From contig JAMIIV010000199.1 of the NCBI GenBank assembly GCA_035913415.1, positions 1-64,000 on the forward strand: a stretch of 64,000 nt of DNA, in the 5' to 3' direction. How positions within the stretch are numbered: position 1 is the stretch's first letter; the number at the start of each line of letters is the position of its first letter. Made by a program: the position numbers and the translations under genes. Of this stretch, positions 8,478 to 18,801 are shown piece by piece. The stretch comes from UBA5070 sp035913415. GTDB lineage: Bacteria; Fibrobacterota; Fibrobacteria; UBA5070. The notes beneath the pieces are model-generated. The model had not been told where the DNA came from, searched no databases, and saw nothing but the letters and a program-made list of their open reading frames with translations.

Positions 8478-9158
8478 TCAGGTGTTGGTGTCGACCGCGG
8501 GCTTGCGCAGCGAATCGGGGCGGACCGGCCGCGCCTTCAGAGTATCGGGCAGGATCTTGGGGAGGGTGGGGCGCACCGAGCTGTCGGGACGGATGGGGCG
8601 CACCTTCAAGGAGTCCGGAAGACTGGGGTGCTTGAGGGAGTCGGGCAGGGCGGGGCGCACTTTGGTGGTGTCCGGGCCGACAGGGCGGACCTTGGATGTG
8701 TCGGGGCGGACCAGCGAGCCGGGGCCGGCCTTGGGGCCTTCCGGCCAGCGTGGAGCGCGCAGGGTGCGCAGGCTGTCCCAGGTGGCGGAATCGAGGGTGA
8801 GGACCGGGCGATGGGCCTGGCGGAGGGAGTCGAGGATGGCGTGGGTGGCCGAATCCACGTGGACGTGCCGACGACCGCGGGGCACGAAACCCAACAACCT
8901 GTGGCCGGCCGAGTCGCACCGCACGAAGGCGGGACGCGCCCCATCGGGAAGGCGGATGCGGAAGGAACCGTTCGAGTCGACGACGACTTCGCCGAGGAGG
9001 GCGGAGTCATCCCCGAGCGCCGCGGCGGTACCGGCACGGAACGCCGAGACACCGGTGAGCGAGTTGCCGTCCGATGCGGGTGCCGAAGAGGTGGAGTCGT
9101 TGCATCCGGCAAGGGTGGCGGCGAGGGCGAACCCGGCCGCGAGCGCGAGCTTCTTCAT
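8478..9158 (-). CDS. Hypothetical lipoprotein with Pro/Asp/Lys repeat tail
   Basis: A 226-residue protein. The N-terminus is a signal peptide with lipobox LAGC (MKKLALAAGFALAATLAGC). Residues 20-125 form a small domain with GEVVVDSNGSFRIRLPDG, which resembles a carboxypeptidase-regulatory-like beta unit. The last 90 residues are low-complexity, built from irregular VRP-DT/S and LPDSLK units, suggesting a flexible, surface-exposed tail. No enzyme motif is visible. It is transcribed alone and divergent from the CBM3/RCC1 gene, with about 250 nt between them. Confidence 0.7.
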   Translation of the reverse strand: MKKLALAAGFALAATLAGCNDSTSSAPASDGNSLTGVSAFRAGTAAALGDDSALLGEVVVDSNGSFRIRLPDGARPAFVRCDSAGHRLLGFVPRGRRHVHVDSATHAILDSLRQAHRPVLTLDSATWDSLRTLRAPRWPEGPKAGPGSLVRPDTSKVRPVGPDTTKVRPALPDSLKHPSLPDSLKVRPIRPDSSVRPTLPKILPDTLKARPVRPDSLRKPAVDTNT

Positions 9159-9412
9159 GAGTCTCTCCTGGTGTGGAACGGTGACGGGACGAGTTGGCCC
9201 CGGGCACATCAGGAAGATCGGTCCCCTGCGTTGTTGACGCTGGGGGGAGGGAAGGGAAAGCGCTCCTGGACTGGGAGCGGTCGATGGGGAGCGGGATCTG
9301 GGAAAGCAAGACGATGCCGGTTCCTTTCTACATTTCCCGCGATCGTGACGAGCGCCATCACCCGGGCGTTTGTCGATTCCCCCCAGAATTCCCCTCGCCA
9401 GGAGTTTCTCCC

Positions 9413-11305
9413 ATGCGTATCCCTCGCCTACTTGCCGCGATGCTCGCGACGGCAAGCATCGCTTCGGCACAGATGGTGGTCAGTCACCAGTCGGCCTCCG
9501 CGGCTTCGCCGACCAACCAGATCAAGCCCTACCTCCAGATCGAGAACAAGGGATCCACCGCGGTCGATCTTTCGAAGATCACGATCGACTACCTGATGTA
9601 CGAGCAGAACCTCCTGCCCACGGCTCTGGTCGCCGACTGCTGGTGGACTTCGGTCGGGGCATGCGCCGATCTCATCGCCGAGTTCGCGTCCATCCCGCTG
9701 CAGCAGGACGGGACCCGCAAGGCGAACCTGCGCGCGCGCATCGGCTTCGCCAAGGGATCGCTCGCGGCAGGTCAGAAATTGACCATCGAGTGGGGGCTCC
9801 ACGAGCAGGGGTACCAGCACGTGTTCGACGAGGCCGATGACTGGTCGTTCACGTCGGCCAACGGTCAGTGGAACATCGATTCCCGCGTGGCGATCGGTTC
9901 CAGCGGAACGGGCTCGACCGGGACCGGCATGGTGTGGAAAGGTCTGGTTCCAGGTCTTCCCGCCGCGGCCACGGCGGGTGACGTGGTGCGCAGCCAGGCG
10001 CAAGACGCCTCCTTCGTGTACGACGGCGCGAGCTGGGTGCTGCTGGCCGAAGCGGGCAAGGTCGGGCCGCAGGGCCCGGCCGGTCCTGCGGGGGCCACGG
10101 GTTTGCAAGGGCCGGTCGGTGTGATGGGTCCGCAAGGTGTGCAGGGACCTGCAGGCACTTCGGGCGGGAGCGTCGATGTCACCGCGTTGCAGGCGCAGCT
10201 CGCGGCGATGCAGACGAGTCTCGCCAGCCAGGCTGCGGCCATATCGGCACTGACCGTTCTTGTCGGGCAGGGAAGCGGAACTCAGGCACCCGCCGGGACG
10301 ATTGCGGTCGCGGCGGGCGAGGCGCACAGCCTGTTCCTGAAGAACGATGGGACGGCGTGGGCGACGGGAAACAACGGGTTCGGTCAATTGGGCGACGGAA
10401 CCACGATCAACCGCATCGAACCGGTGCAGATTTTGGCAGGGGTGAAGGCGATTGCGGCGGGCAAATCCTACAGCCTGTTCTTGAAGAGCGACGGAACGGT
10501 GTGGGCGACGGGATTCAACGAACGCGGCCAGCTGGGTGACGGAACCCTGGCGAACAAGTCGACTCCGGTGCAGATTTTGACCGGGGTGAAGGCGATGGCG
10601 CCCGGTGTTTATCACAGCCTGTTCTTGAAGACCGACGGGACGGTGTGGGCGACGGGATCCAACGGTCGTGGCCAGTATGGTGACGGAACCACTGTTGGCA
10701 AGCAAACCCCGGTGCAGGTTCAGAGCGGTGTCGAGTCCATTGCTGCCGGCATGTTCTTCAGCCTGTTCCTGAAGACGGACGGAACGGCATGGGCGGCGGG
10801 GATGAGCCCTTTCGGCCAGCTGGGAGCCGGGTCCTCCGAGGACAGGCCGACTGCGGTGCGGATTTTGACCGGCGTGAAGGCGATCTCTGCGGGCTATTCC
10901 CACAGTCTGTTCCTGAAGAGCGACGGGACGGCGTTGGCGACGGGATGGAACGCCTACGGTCCGTTGGGTGACGGGACCACCGAGAACAAGTTCGCTCCGG
11001 TGCAGATCTTGACCGGCGTGAAGGCGATCTCTGCGGGCTATTCCCACAGTCTGTTCCTGAAGAGCGACGGGACGGTGTGGGCTACGGGATTGAACTCCTA
11101 CGGCCTGTTTGGCGATGGGACCGGCGTGGATGTGTTGACTCCCGTGCAGGTGGGGGGCGGAGTGAAGGCTCTTTCTGCGGGCTATAACCACAGTCTGTTC
11201 CTCAAGACCGACGGCTCGCTCCAGGCTGCGGGGTTGAATTCCGACGGCCAGCTCGGGGACGGAACGGTATCCGGAAAGTCCATTCCAGTCCAGATCAACT
11301 ACTGA
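9413..11305 (+). CDS. Secreted CBM3-like / collagen-like / RCC1-propeller protein
   Basis: A 630-residue mosaic. After a signal peptide (MRIPRLLAAMLATASIASA) residues 20-165 match the family 3 carbohydrate-binding pattern: NQIKPYLQIENKGSTAVDLS, then GSLAAGQKLTIEWGLHEQG and DEADDWSF. Residues about 220-250 are collagen-like G-P-Q/G-P-A triplets, followed by a short coiled coil. The rest is seven 48-residue RCC1-type repeats (core HSLFLKSDGTVWATG...GQLGDGT), enough for one seven-bladed propeller. An AGGAG site lies about 8 nt before the ATG. Repeats 5 and 6 are almost identical in DNA over about 65 nt (near 10871 and 11015), a sign of recent duplication or conversion. Role in substrate or cell-surface binding is inferred; no catalytic domain is seen. 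Confidence 0.85.
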   Translation: MRIPRLLAAMLATASIASAQMVVSHQSASAASPTNQIKPYLQIENKGSTAVDLSKITIDYLMYEQNLLPTALVADCWWTSVGACADLIAEFASIPLQQDGTRKANLRARIGFAKGSLAAGQKLTIEWGLHEQGYQHVFDEADDWSFTSANGQWNIDSRVAIGSSGTGSTGTGMVWKGLVPGLPAAATAGDVVRSQAQDASFVYDGASWVLLAEAGKVGPQGPAGPAGATGLQGPVGVMGPQGVQGPAGTSGGSVDVTALQAQLAAMQTSLASQAAAISALTVLVGQGSGTQAPAGTIAVAAGEAHSLFLKNDGTAWATGNNGFGQLGDGTTINRIEPVQILAGVKAIAAGKSYSLFLKSDGTVWATGFNERGQLGDGTLANKSTPVQILTGVKAMAPGVYHSLFLKTDGTVWATGSNGRGQYGDGTTVGKQTPVQVQSGVESIAAGMFFSLFLKTDGTAWAAGMSPFGQLGAGSSEDRPTAVRILTGVKAISAGYSHSLFLKSDGTALATGWNAYGPLGDGTTENKFAPVQILTGVKAISAGYSHSLFLKSDGTVWATGLNSYGLFGDGTGVDVLTPVQVGGGVKALSAGYNHSLFLKTDGSLQAAGLNSDGQLGDGTVSGKSIPVQINY

Positions 11306-11316
11306 GTCTGGTTTCC

Positions 11317-11335
11317 GGCGCCGCGTAGCGGCGCC
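11317..11335. terminator. Hairpin at the end of the RCC1 gene
   Basis: A perfect 8-bp stem GGCGCCGC with loop GTA and return GCGGCGCC, 12 nt after the stop of the + strand gene. There is no T-run, so it is a terminator-like hairpin rather than a clear intrinsic terminator. The GC-rich stretch up to 11489 contains further inverted pieces and no gene. Confidence 0.45.
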
Positions 11336-11489
11336 GATGGCGCCAGGGATGCCGCCCTTCGGGCCGGGACCCCGCATGCCGAAGGCGCCGGAAGGCGCGT
11401 CGGCGAGGAGGCCCGGTAGCGAGGGATGTGTTCCCGAGCGGAGGCAGCCCGACCCCGGCGCGATGCCGGGGGGCGCCCCTACTGCGGGC

Positions 11490-12938
<1,449 letters not shown>

Positions 12939-12969
12939 CGGCCCCTCCCAGGGTGTCGTGTACGGGTTT

Positions 12970-12998
12970 AAAATAGTACCGGAATGGTTCGGTATCAA
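12970..12998 (-). promoter_or_regulatory. sufB promoter with embedded Rrf2-type operator
   Basis: On the minus strand: TTGATA, 17 nt, TATTTT, ending 32 nt before the sufB ATG. The spacer holds the dyad GTACC-N5-GGTTC (12976-12990), one base off the perfect version at sufC. The -35, -10 and spacer length are identical to the sufC promoter. Confidence 0.8.
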
Positions 12999-13074
12999 TC
13001 GAGCGGGAGATCCGATGTCCAACGCGGCATCGCGATGTTCTATGATTTGGGGCATCGGAGGCTCGCCCGGCCCT

Positions 13075-15552
13075 ATGCAACTCACCCCTCGCGTCCATCG
13101 GTCGCTTGCCGGATTCGGCTTTGTTGCGCTGCTGACAAGCGCGGTGTTGTCGTGCCATGACGGCGGCGGAGCCACGGGAGGCGGCAACAGCGCCCTCTTC
13201 GGCACCCTGTCGGTAGGATTGCCCGACGCATCGGGAATTCCCGATCCCGACTCGGTGCTTTGGCGCACCTCCTGGACAGGCGGCAAAACCGATGTTTCCA
13301 TCGATTCCGCCACCCGGAGAACCCAGGTCTCGTTCGTGTCGCCGGGGCTGGATGGCTTCGATACCGTCGCGCTGTCCAGTTGGACCCTGGGACTGCGGAC
13401 AGGAGTGGGGCAGGCCGTGCGCGAGGAAGGTTCGAGGCTGCGCCTTCTGGAAGACTCCTGGACCGTGGATTCGGCCGCCTGCGCGATCCTCCAGCGCCGG
13501 CCCGTGTTGGCGCGCTCCGATGCGCTCCGGTTTCCCGCCTCGCCGGCGGGTTTGGTGCAGACCTGCGCCGCGTTGGTGGTGGCGGGTGATTCCGCCGTGG
13601 CGGGAATCCCCCCCTTCGTCCCCGTGGGCATGGATTCCGTGGCGCTGATCGACGCCATCGCCCGGAGCCTGGCACGCGAGGGGCGGTCGCTCCACGACAT
13701 CGCCGCCCAGGTTCCGCGATTCGATTCGGCCACCTGGGGCCCCATCCTGCGGGAGCGGGTGGCCGCCGGGATCCTGCAGCCGCAGGAGCTCGCGGTCTTG
13801 TTGCCACCGCCCACCGTGACCCCTCCCGACACCACCGCTCCCCCAGACACTACCGTCCCCCCCGACACTGTGGCGCCCCCCGATACGACCACCCCTCCCG
13901 ACACCACTGTGCCTCCCGACACCGCCTCGCCGGTGGACACCCTCGATCCCGTTCCCCCGGACACGCTCGCGCCCGAACTGGTCTTCCTGGAAGGCCCGGA
14001 ATCCGTTCCGGAGGATTCGCTGGAGGCCCGATTGGTCTGGATGGTTCTGGACGACCGCGGCGTGGCCCGGGTGAAGGTCGACGGCATCGAGGTCCAGGTC
14101 CGGGAAGGCGTCTACGCTGTGCGACGGAAATTGACATTGGGGGCCAACGTCGCGCGGATCGTGGCCCAGGACAGCGCGGGCAACACCACCCGCGACAGCA
14201 TCGTGGTGGTGCGCCGCGACCAGACCGCCCCGACCGTCGTGCTGGTGTCGCCCCACCGTGGGGCGTCCGTGCCCGACGCGACGGGAGTCATCATGTGCAC
14301 ATGGACGGTTTCCGACAATTCCGGGAAGGTGGTGGTGCGCGTGGGAGGCGAAGTGGTGGTCCCGGCAGCCGGCTTGCACAAGTCCGTCCGGCCCCTCGGG
14401 TACGGCCGCAACAACATCGTCCTGGAGGCCACCGACGCCTCCGGCAACCTCACTCGGGACACCTTGGACGTGTCGCGCCGCGACCAGACCCCACCGGGTC
14501 TGCAGGCGTGGGCCGGGACCGCCTCGGGCAAACTTCCGGAGGGCACCACGAACGCCTTCGTGTCGTGGGTGGCCACCGACAACCACAAGGTGGTCTCGTT
14601 CCGGATCGCGGGCACCGACGTGACGGCCCTGGGGCGGTTGGGATCGGCCAGTGCGGCCTTGCACAACGGGCGCAATTTCGTGGTGGCCGAAGCCGTCGAC
14701 AGTTTCGGCAACCGCGCCCGTGATTCCATCGAGCTGGTGGTGGGGCGGCGCGTGGTGTCGGTGTCCGCGGGAGGGTACCACTTCGTGGCCCTGGATTCGG
14801 ACGGTGGAGTGGTTTCGTGGGGGCGCACCGTGTCGCCGCCGCCGGTGGGAGAGCCGCTGCGGGCCGTGGCGGCCGGACGCGTCGGGGCCCTGGGAATCAC
14901 CCTCGACGACCGGCTCGTGGCATGGGATACCTCGGGCGCCGTGTTGTCCTTTCCCGCGGCTGCCGCGCGGAACGTCGCCCAGGTGTTCGTCTCCGAGCAG
15001 AACTGCGCCGTGATCCTGCGGGATTCCACGCTGGTGACCTGGCGCCACGGCGCCACCACCGCCGATGTTCCGCCCACTTCCAAAGCTCTATCGATCGTCT
15101 GGGGCAGCACCTTCGGATTGGTGCACCGGCTCGACAGCACTGTGGCGATGTGGGGTACGATGCCCGGAACCCAACCCCCGGCCGATCTGGGCAAGGTGCG
15201 GTCGCTCGGTGCCGGCGGTGGACACGCGGAGGTGGTGCGCGCCGACGGCGTGTTGCGCTGCTTCGGGTCGCCGATCTCCAACACCCCGGCCATTCCTTGC
15301 CCCGACGGCGCGAGGGGAATCCGCAGCCTGGTGTCGGGAACCTGGCAGGGGTTGCTGCAACGGGAAGACGGCGGCATGATGGCCTGGGGCTTCAATCCCG
15401 CCGATCTCCTGATCGGTCAGGTTCCGTCAGCGGCGCCGGTTCCGGCGCAGGCGATGGCCGTCGGGCTCCACGACAACCTCGTGGTGCGACCCGACGGTCG
15501 GGTCTTCCAATGGGGGTACATGAGGTACCCTCCCCCGGCCTCGGTGCAATAG
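13075..15552 (+). CDS. Large lipoprotein: PPDT linker, Ig-like repeats, RCC1-like C-terminus
   Basis: An 825-residue protein with a signal peptide and lipobox VLSC. Residues 20-240 form an unrecognised N-terminal domain. Residues about 245-300 are a PPDT(T) linker of roughly ten units. Three Ig-like units follow (about 310-560), each ending in DSAGNTTRDS- or SFGNRARDS-like strands and joined by RRDQT-PP. The last 270 residues carry degenerate RCC1-type units (VSAGGYHFVALDSDGGVVSWG at the first). The layout suggests a lipid-anchored stalk that presents a propeller at the surface. A longer start at 13015 is in frame, but 13075 gives the compact signal peptide. It is divergent from sufB across the operator. 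Confidence 0.8.
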   Translation: MQLTPRVHRSLAGFGFVALLTSAVLSCHDGGGATGGGNSALFGTLSVGLPDASGIPDPDSVLWRTSWTGGKTDVSIDSATRRTQVSFVSPGLDGFDTVALSSWTLGLRTGVGQAVREEGSRLRLLEDSWTVDSAACAILQRRPVLARSDALRFPASPAGLVQTCAALVVAGDSAVAGIPPFVPVGMDSVALIDAIARSLAREGRSLHDIAAQVPRFDSATWGPILRERVAAGILQPQELAVLLPPPTVTPPDTTAPPDTTVPPDTVAPPDTTTPPDTTVPPDTASPVDTLDPVPPDTLAPELVFLEGPESVPEDSLEARLVWMVLDDRGVARVKVDGIEVQVREGVYAVRRKLTLGANVARIVAQDSAGNTTRDSIVVVRRDQTAPTVVLVSPHRGASVPDATGVIMCTWTVSDNSGKVVVRVGGEVVVPAAGLHKSVRPLGYGRNNIVLEATDASGNLTRDTLDVSRRDQTPPGLQAWAGTASGKLPEGTTNAFVSWVATDNHKVVSFRIAGTDVTALGRLGSASAALHNGRNFVVAEAVDSFGNRARDSIELVVGRRVVSVSAGGYHFVALDSDGGVVSWGRTVSPPPVGEPLRAVAAGRVGALGITLDDRLVAWDTSGAVLSFPAAAARNVAQVFVSEQNCAVILRDSTLVTWRHGATTADVPPTSKALSIVWGSTFGLVHRLDSTVAMWGTMPGTQPPADLGKVRSLGAGGGHAEVVRADGVLRCFGSPISNTPAIPCPDGARGIRSLVSGTWQGLLQREDGGMMAWGFNPADLLIGQVPSAAPVPAQAMAVGLHDNLVVRPDGRVFQWGYMRYPPPASVQ

Positions 15553-15568
15553 GGGCCGCGCCCCTGGG

Positions 15569-16021
15569 TCAGGTCTGGGGTGCGCGGACGCCCTGCGTGC
15601 GCGAGCCCAGGAAGGGGCGGATCATCTGCAGGAGGGTGATGCCCGAAAGGGAGTCGCGCAGGGCCTGGTTGATGATGCCCCAATTCAGCCGGGTGGGACA
15701 TTGGGCGTGGATGCCGCAATCCTGGCCGCCGCCGTGTTCGTGGCATTCGGTGAGAGCGATGGGGCCGTCGACGGCCGCGATCACCTCTTCGAGGGTGATG
15801 GCTCCGGCGTCGCGGCTCATGTGGTACCCGCCGTTGACGCCGCGCTGGCTGAGCAGCAGTCCCGCACGGCACAACAGCTTGAGCGTCTTGTTGACCATGG
15901 GCAGACTGAGCCCCGATCGGTGGGCCAGATCGGAGGAGGAATAGACCGTGTTGGCGCCGCCGCGCGCGAATTGGGTCATCAGCAAGATGCCGTAGTCGGC
16001 TTGTTTGGTGAGGCGGATCAT
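15569..16021 (-). CDS. Rrf2-family regulator of Fe-S assembly (SufR/IscR-like)
   Basis: A 150-residue Rrf2 protein. The N-terminal winged helix is clear (MIRLTKQADYGILLM, DLAHRSGLSLPMVNKTLKLL, GVNGGYHMSRD). The cluster-binding region has three cysteines in TECHEHGGGQDCGIHAQCP (spacing C-x8-C-x5-C), so it probably senses an Fe-S cluster, as IscR and other SUF-associated Rrf2 proteins do. Its own promoter and those of sufB and sufC share the same dyad, pointing to an autoregulated suf repressor. The ATG is 17 nt from its own operator, and only a weak AGG precedes the start. It resembles the 'SUF system Fe-S cluster assembly regulator' group; the exact subfamily name would need a profile search. 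Confidence 0.9.
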   Translation of the reverse strand: MIRLTKQADYGILLMTQFARGGANTVYSSSDLAHRSGLSLPMVNKTLKLLCRAGLLLSQRGVNGGYHMSRDAGAITLEEVIAAVDGPIALTECHEHGGGQDCGIHAQCPTRLNWGIINQALRDSLSGITLLQMIRPFLGSRTQGVRAPQT

Positions 16022-16031
16022 CCTGGCAACC

Positions 16032-16060
16032 AAAATAGAACCATTATGGTTCTGATTGCA
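16032..16060 (-). promoter_or_regulatory. Promoter/operator of the Rrf2 regulator gene
   Basis: Minus strand: -10 TATTTT (16032-16037), 17-nt spacer with the perfect dyad GAACC-N5-GGTTC (16038-16052), and a weak -35 TGCAAT (16055-16060). The architecture matches the suf promoters but with a poorer -35, as expected for a low-level autoregulated gene. Confidence 0.75.
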
Positions 16061-16120
16061 GAGGAGAGATTCTCGGGAATCGATCCGCTTCCTGGCGCGT
16101 CTCGGGTTTGTACCGTGGGG

Positions 16121-17533
16121 ATGCGTTCCCCGATCCGTCCTTGGAGCACCGCCTTGATCCCAGTCCTGCTCACCTTGTCCTGCTTGATGTCCGGCCCTCT
16201 CGATCTGGCTGAGGAGGCCTATCTGCGCACGGTGCTGCGCCGGAATCTTTCCCTTCGCATCGACAGCCTGGAACGCGAAGGGGTGCGTGAAGGCGTGGTC
16301 GGGGCGGCTTCGGCCCTGCGCCCCCAGGTCGGTCTGACCGGCGATGTGGCGGCCAGCCGAGGGGAAGGCGATCGCGTGGTCGAGCACCTCCAGGGATCGG
16401 CGGTGGCTCGCCAGTGGGTTCCCACCGGCGGTACGCTCGAAGGCGGACTCCTGGGAGGCGCCACCCGTGTGAGCGAGGACGGCCGGGACCGCGATGTGGA
16501 CACCGCTGGTGTGGAGGTGTCGTTCACCCAGCCGTTGTTGCGCGGTCGGGGGGCCGGATCCGAGGTGGCCTTCGCGCACCGCCAGGCGGCGCTGGCCGTG
16601 AAGGTGAAGGTGCAGGGGTCGAGAGCCGTGGTGCATGCGCGCTTGCTGGAGGCGCGCTCGGCCTTCTGGAAACAATTGGCGCGCGCCCAGCTCGTGGCGG
16701 CCCGGGTCGAAGACAGTGCACGCACCGCCAAGCTGCTCGAGGCGGCTCGCACGCGCCTGGCCATCGGATCGGGCTCCGAACTGGACACCCTGCAAGCAGG
16801 TGCCGAGCACCTGAAGTCCATGTCCGACCTGCTTTCGGCCCGATCCGACGAACGTGGCGGCTGGCGCGAGATCCTGGGGCTTTCGGACAGCTCGGGGGTG
16901 GAGCTTCCGCTGCCCCAGCGAGGAGCCTTGCCACCGCCGTTGGAAGGTCCTCTGCCCGACAGTCTCGCCCTGCTGGCCCTGGCCATGGAACGTTCGCCGG
17001 AGCTCGCCCAGGCGGCGGCCCTGCTGGAGAAGGCCGAGTCGGAGCGGGATCAGCGCGGACAGGCCCGTCTGCCGAAGATGGACGCCACGGCGCTGGCCCG
17101 CCACGATCTGCTCGACGGGGGCTGGGTCCTGGGCGCCAGGGCCCGCCTGGAATGGGACATCCCCGACGGTGCGGGGCGTTCTCGGTACCGCCAGGCCCTG
17201 CTGGACCTGCACGCGGCCGGCACGCGCCGCGAGGCCGCCAAGCAGGAATTGTCGCGGCAGATCGGGGCCCTGGTGGAGTCCGTCGCGGCCTCGCGGGCGC
17301 GTCTGGACATGGCGATCCGCCTGGCTCGCGCCCAGACGCGCCGGTTGGGCGCCTCCGAGGCGGGGTGGAACCTGGGGAAGATCCCCTGGACCGATCTCTC
17401 CGCCTCGCGGCGGGATGCCCTCGATGCCGAGGCCGCCGCCTGGCAGGCGCTGGCCTCGGCGAAGATGCTGGAAGCGGAACTGGAATCGCGCACGGGCACC
17501 GGCCCGGAGCGCCTCGGATGGAGCGCGGAATGA
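16121..17533 (+). CDS. TolC-family outer membrane efflux protein
   Basis: A 470-residue protein with a signal peptide (MRSPIRPWSTALIPVLLTLS...) and the long amphipathic helices of the TolC/OEP fold: ALAVKVKVQGSRAVVHARLLEARSAFWKQLARAQL, then AAALLEKAESERDQRGQARLPKMDA and the ARARLEWDIPDGAGRSRYRQA strand-helix unit. It would form the trimeric outer-membrane duct of a tripartite exporter. The ATG at 16121 follows GTGGGG and removes a shadow extension that would cross the Rrf2 operator. It is the first gene of a five-gene operon; its stop overlaps the HlyD start as ATGA. Confidence 0.88.
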   Translation: MRSPIRPWSTALIPVLLTLSCLMSGPLDLAEEAYLRTVLRRNLSLRIDSLEREGVREGVVGAASALRPQVGLTGDVAASRGEGDRVVEHLQGSAVARQWVPTGGTLEGGLLGGATRVSEDGRDRDVDTAGVEVSFTQPLLRGRGAGSEVAFAHRQAALAVKVKVQGSRAVVHARLLEARSAFWKQLARAQLVAARVEDSARTAKLLEAARTRLAIGSGSELDTLQAGAEHLKSMSDLLSARSDERGGWREILGLSDSSGVELPLPQRGALPPPLEGPLPDSLALLALAMERSPELAQAAALLEKAESERDQRGQARLPKMDATALARHDLLDGGWVLGARARLEWDIPDGAGRSRYRQALLDLHAAGTRREAAKQELSRQIGALVESVAASRARLDMAIRLARAQTRRLGASEAGWNLGKIPWTDLSASRRDALDAEAAAWQALASAKMLEAELESRTGTGPERLGWSAE

Positions 17534-18801
17534 CGATACGACGGAATTTGACCAATCTCGGCATGGTGGCGTTGTGGGCCGCGCTGGCCTCCTGCAAGGG
17601 GGGCGTGCCGAAGGAAGAGGGCCGGATGGTGGTCGCTTCGGGCGCCACCCTGCGCGACGCGGTCCGGCTGTCGGGAACCGTCGAGCCGGTGGTTTCGGTG
17701 GACCTCAAGGCCGAGGTATCGGGGCGCATCGTGTCGTTGCCGCGCGAGGAGGGGGCCCAGGTCGCCAAAGGCGATCTGCTCGTGCAGCTCGATCCGGAGC
17801 CCTTTCGTCTGAAGGTCGATCGGGCGCAACTGGCCGTCGATCGCGCGCGCCTCTCGGTGGCCACGGCCAAACGGGAGCTTTCGCGCGGTAAGGCGCTGGT
17901 GGCCACCGGAACCTTGTCGGCGGATGCCTTGGAAGATCTGGAGACGGCTTCGCGGAAGGTCGAGCTGGACGAACGCGACGCCCTGCTGCAATTGCGCGAG
18001 GCGCGCAAGGATCTCGCGAACGCGTCGGTGCGCAGCCCCATGGCGGGTCGCCTCATCACCCTCAACGTCGAGGAGGGCGAGATGGCCTCGGCGGCGGTTT
18101 CCGCCAACGGCGGCACGGAACTGGGTGTGGTGGCCGATCCCTCGCGCATGAAAGTCACCGTGGAGGTGGGCGAGCTGGACTACGGGCGCCTGCGGCTGGG
18201 CATGCCCGTCGAGGTGGGTTCCGGAGCCGAAGGAGGAGGTTCCCGACGGGGCACGGTGAGTTTCATCTCCAGTTCGGCACGGGCGTCTTCGGGCAGTTCG
18301 GGAATCCAGGTGTTTCCGGTGGAGGTCACGCTTTCCTCCGATTCCGCGGCCCCCCCGGGGGCCCGCGTCCGTCGCGCCCGCACCGAGGGGGCGGGTACAA
18401 CGACGGAGGCCGTGCGAGGCCATGGGGATTCCACTTCCCGCGGCCAGCGCGACACCGTCCTGGCCGGCGGAAACAAGTCGGGTTCACGACGCAAATCCGG
18501 AGGCGCCAACACGGCCGGGGAAGCTCTTGTGCTGGTGCCGGGAATGACCGTCGCCGTGGATTTCGTCTTCATGGAGCGGGAGGCCTCCGTCGCCGTCCCA
18601 CCGGCGGCGGTGGTCCGCAAGGGCGGGGCCTCGTTCGTGAAGGTGCGCACCGCCCAGGGGGCGCTGGAGGAGCGCAAGGTCGTGACGGGTTCCACCGACT
18701 ACCGGCGCATCGAGATCGTGGAAGGGCTGTCCGCGGGTGATTCCGTGTTCGTGGCCCAGACCGAGGCTTCGGCCAAACGCGGCCCTGGCGGACCTCCATG
18801 A
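17530..18801 (+). CDS. HlyD/MacA-type periplasmic adaptor lipoprotein
   Basis: A 423-residue adaptor. The N-terminus has a lipobox LASC (Cys near residue 22), so it is probably lipid-anchored. The lipoyl halves are visible as VEPVVSVDLKAEVSGRIVSL and ASVRSPMAGRLITLNVEEGE, separated by a helical hairpin with VDRAQLAVDRARLSVATAK. A beta-barrel region and the tail VVRKGGASFVKVRT...ERKVVTGS follow. Residues about 275-335 are an Arg/Gly/Ser/Thr-rich, disordered insertion not usual in MacA. In known systems the adaptor links a MacB-type pump to TolC. Both junctions overlap (ATGA). Confidence 0.88.
   Translation: MTIRRNLTNLGMVALWAALASCKGGVPKEEGRMVVASGATLRDAVRLSGTVEPVVSVDLKAEVSGRIVSLPREEGAQVAKGDLLVQLDPEPFRLKVDRAQLAVDRARLSVATAKRELSRGKALVATGTLSADALEDLETASRKVELDERDALLQLREARKDLANASVRSPMAGRLITLNVEEGEMASAAVSANGGTELGVVADPSRMKVTVEVGELDYGRLRLGMPVEVGSGAEGGGSRRGTVSFISSSARASSGSSGIQVFPVEVTLSSDSAAPPGARVRRARTEGAGTTTEAVRGHGDSTSRGQRDTVLAGGNKSGSRRKSGGANTAGEALVLVPGMTVAVDFVFMEREASVAVPPAAVVRKGGASFVKVRTAQGALEERKVVTGSTDYRRIEIVEGLSAGDSVFVAQTEASAKRGPGGPP

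Noticed and set aside
15701..16120. Longer start for the TolC-like protein
   Set aside because: The frame is open further upstream, but it crosses the Rrf2 gene and operator; ATG 16121 gives a signal peptide and has a purine-rich site before it.
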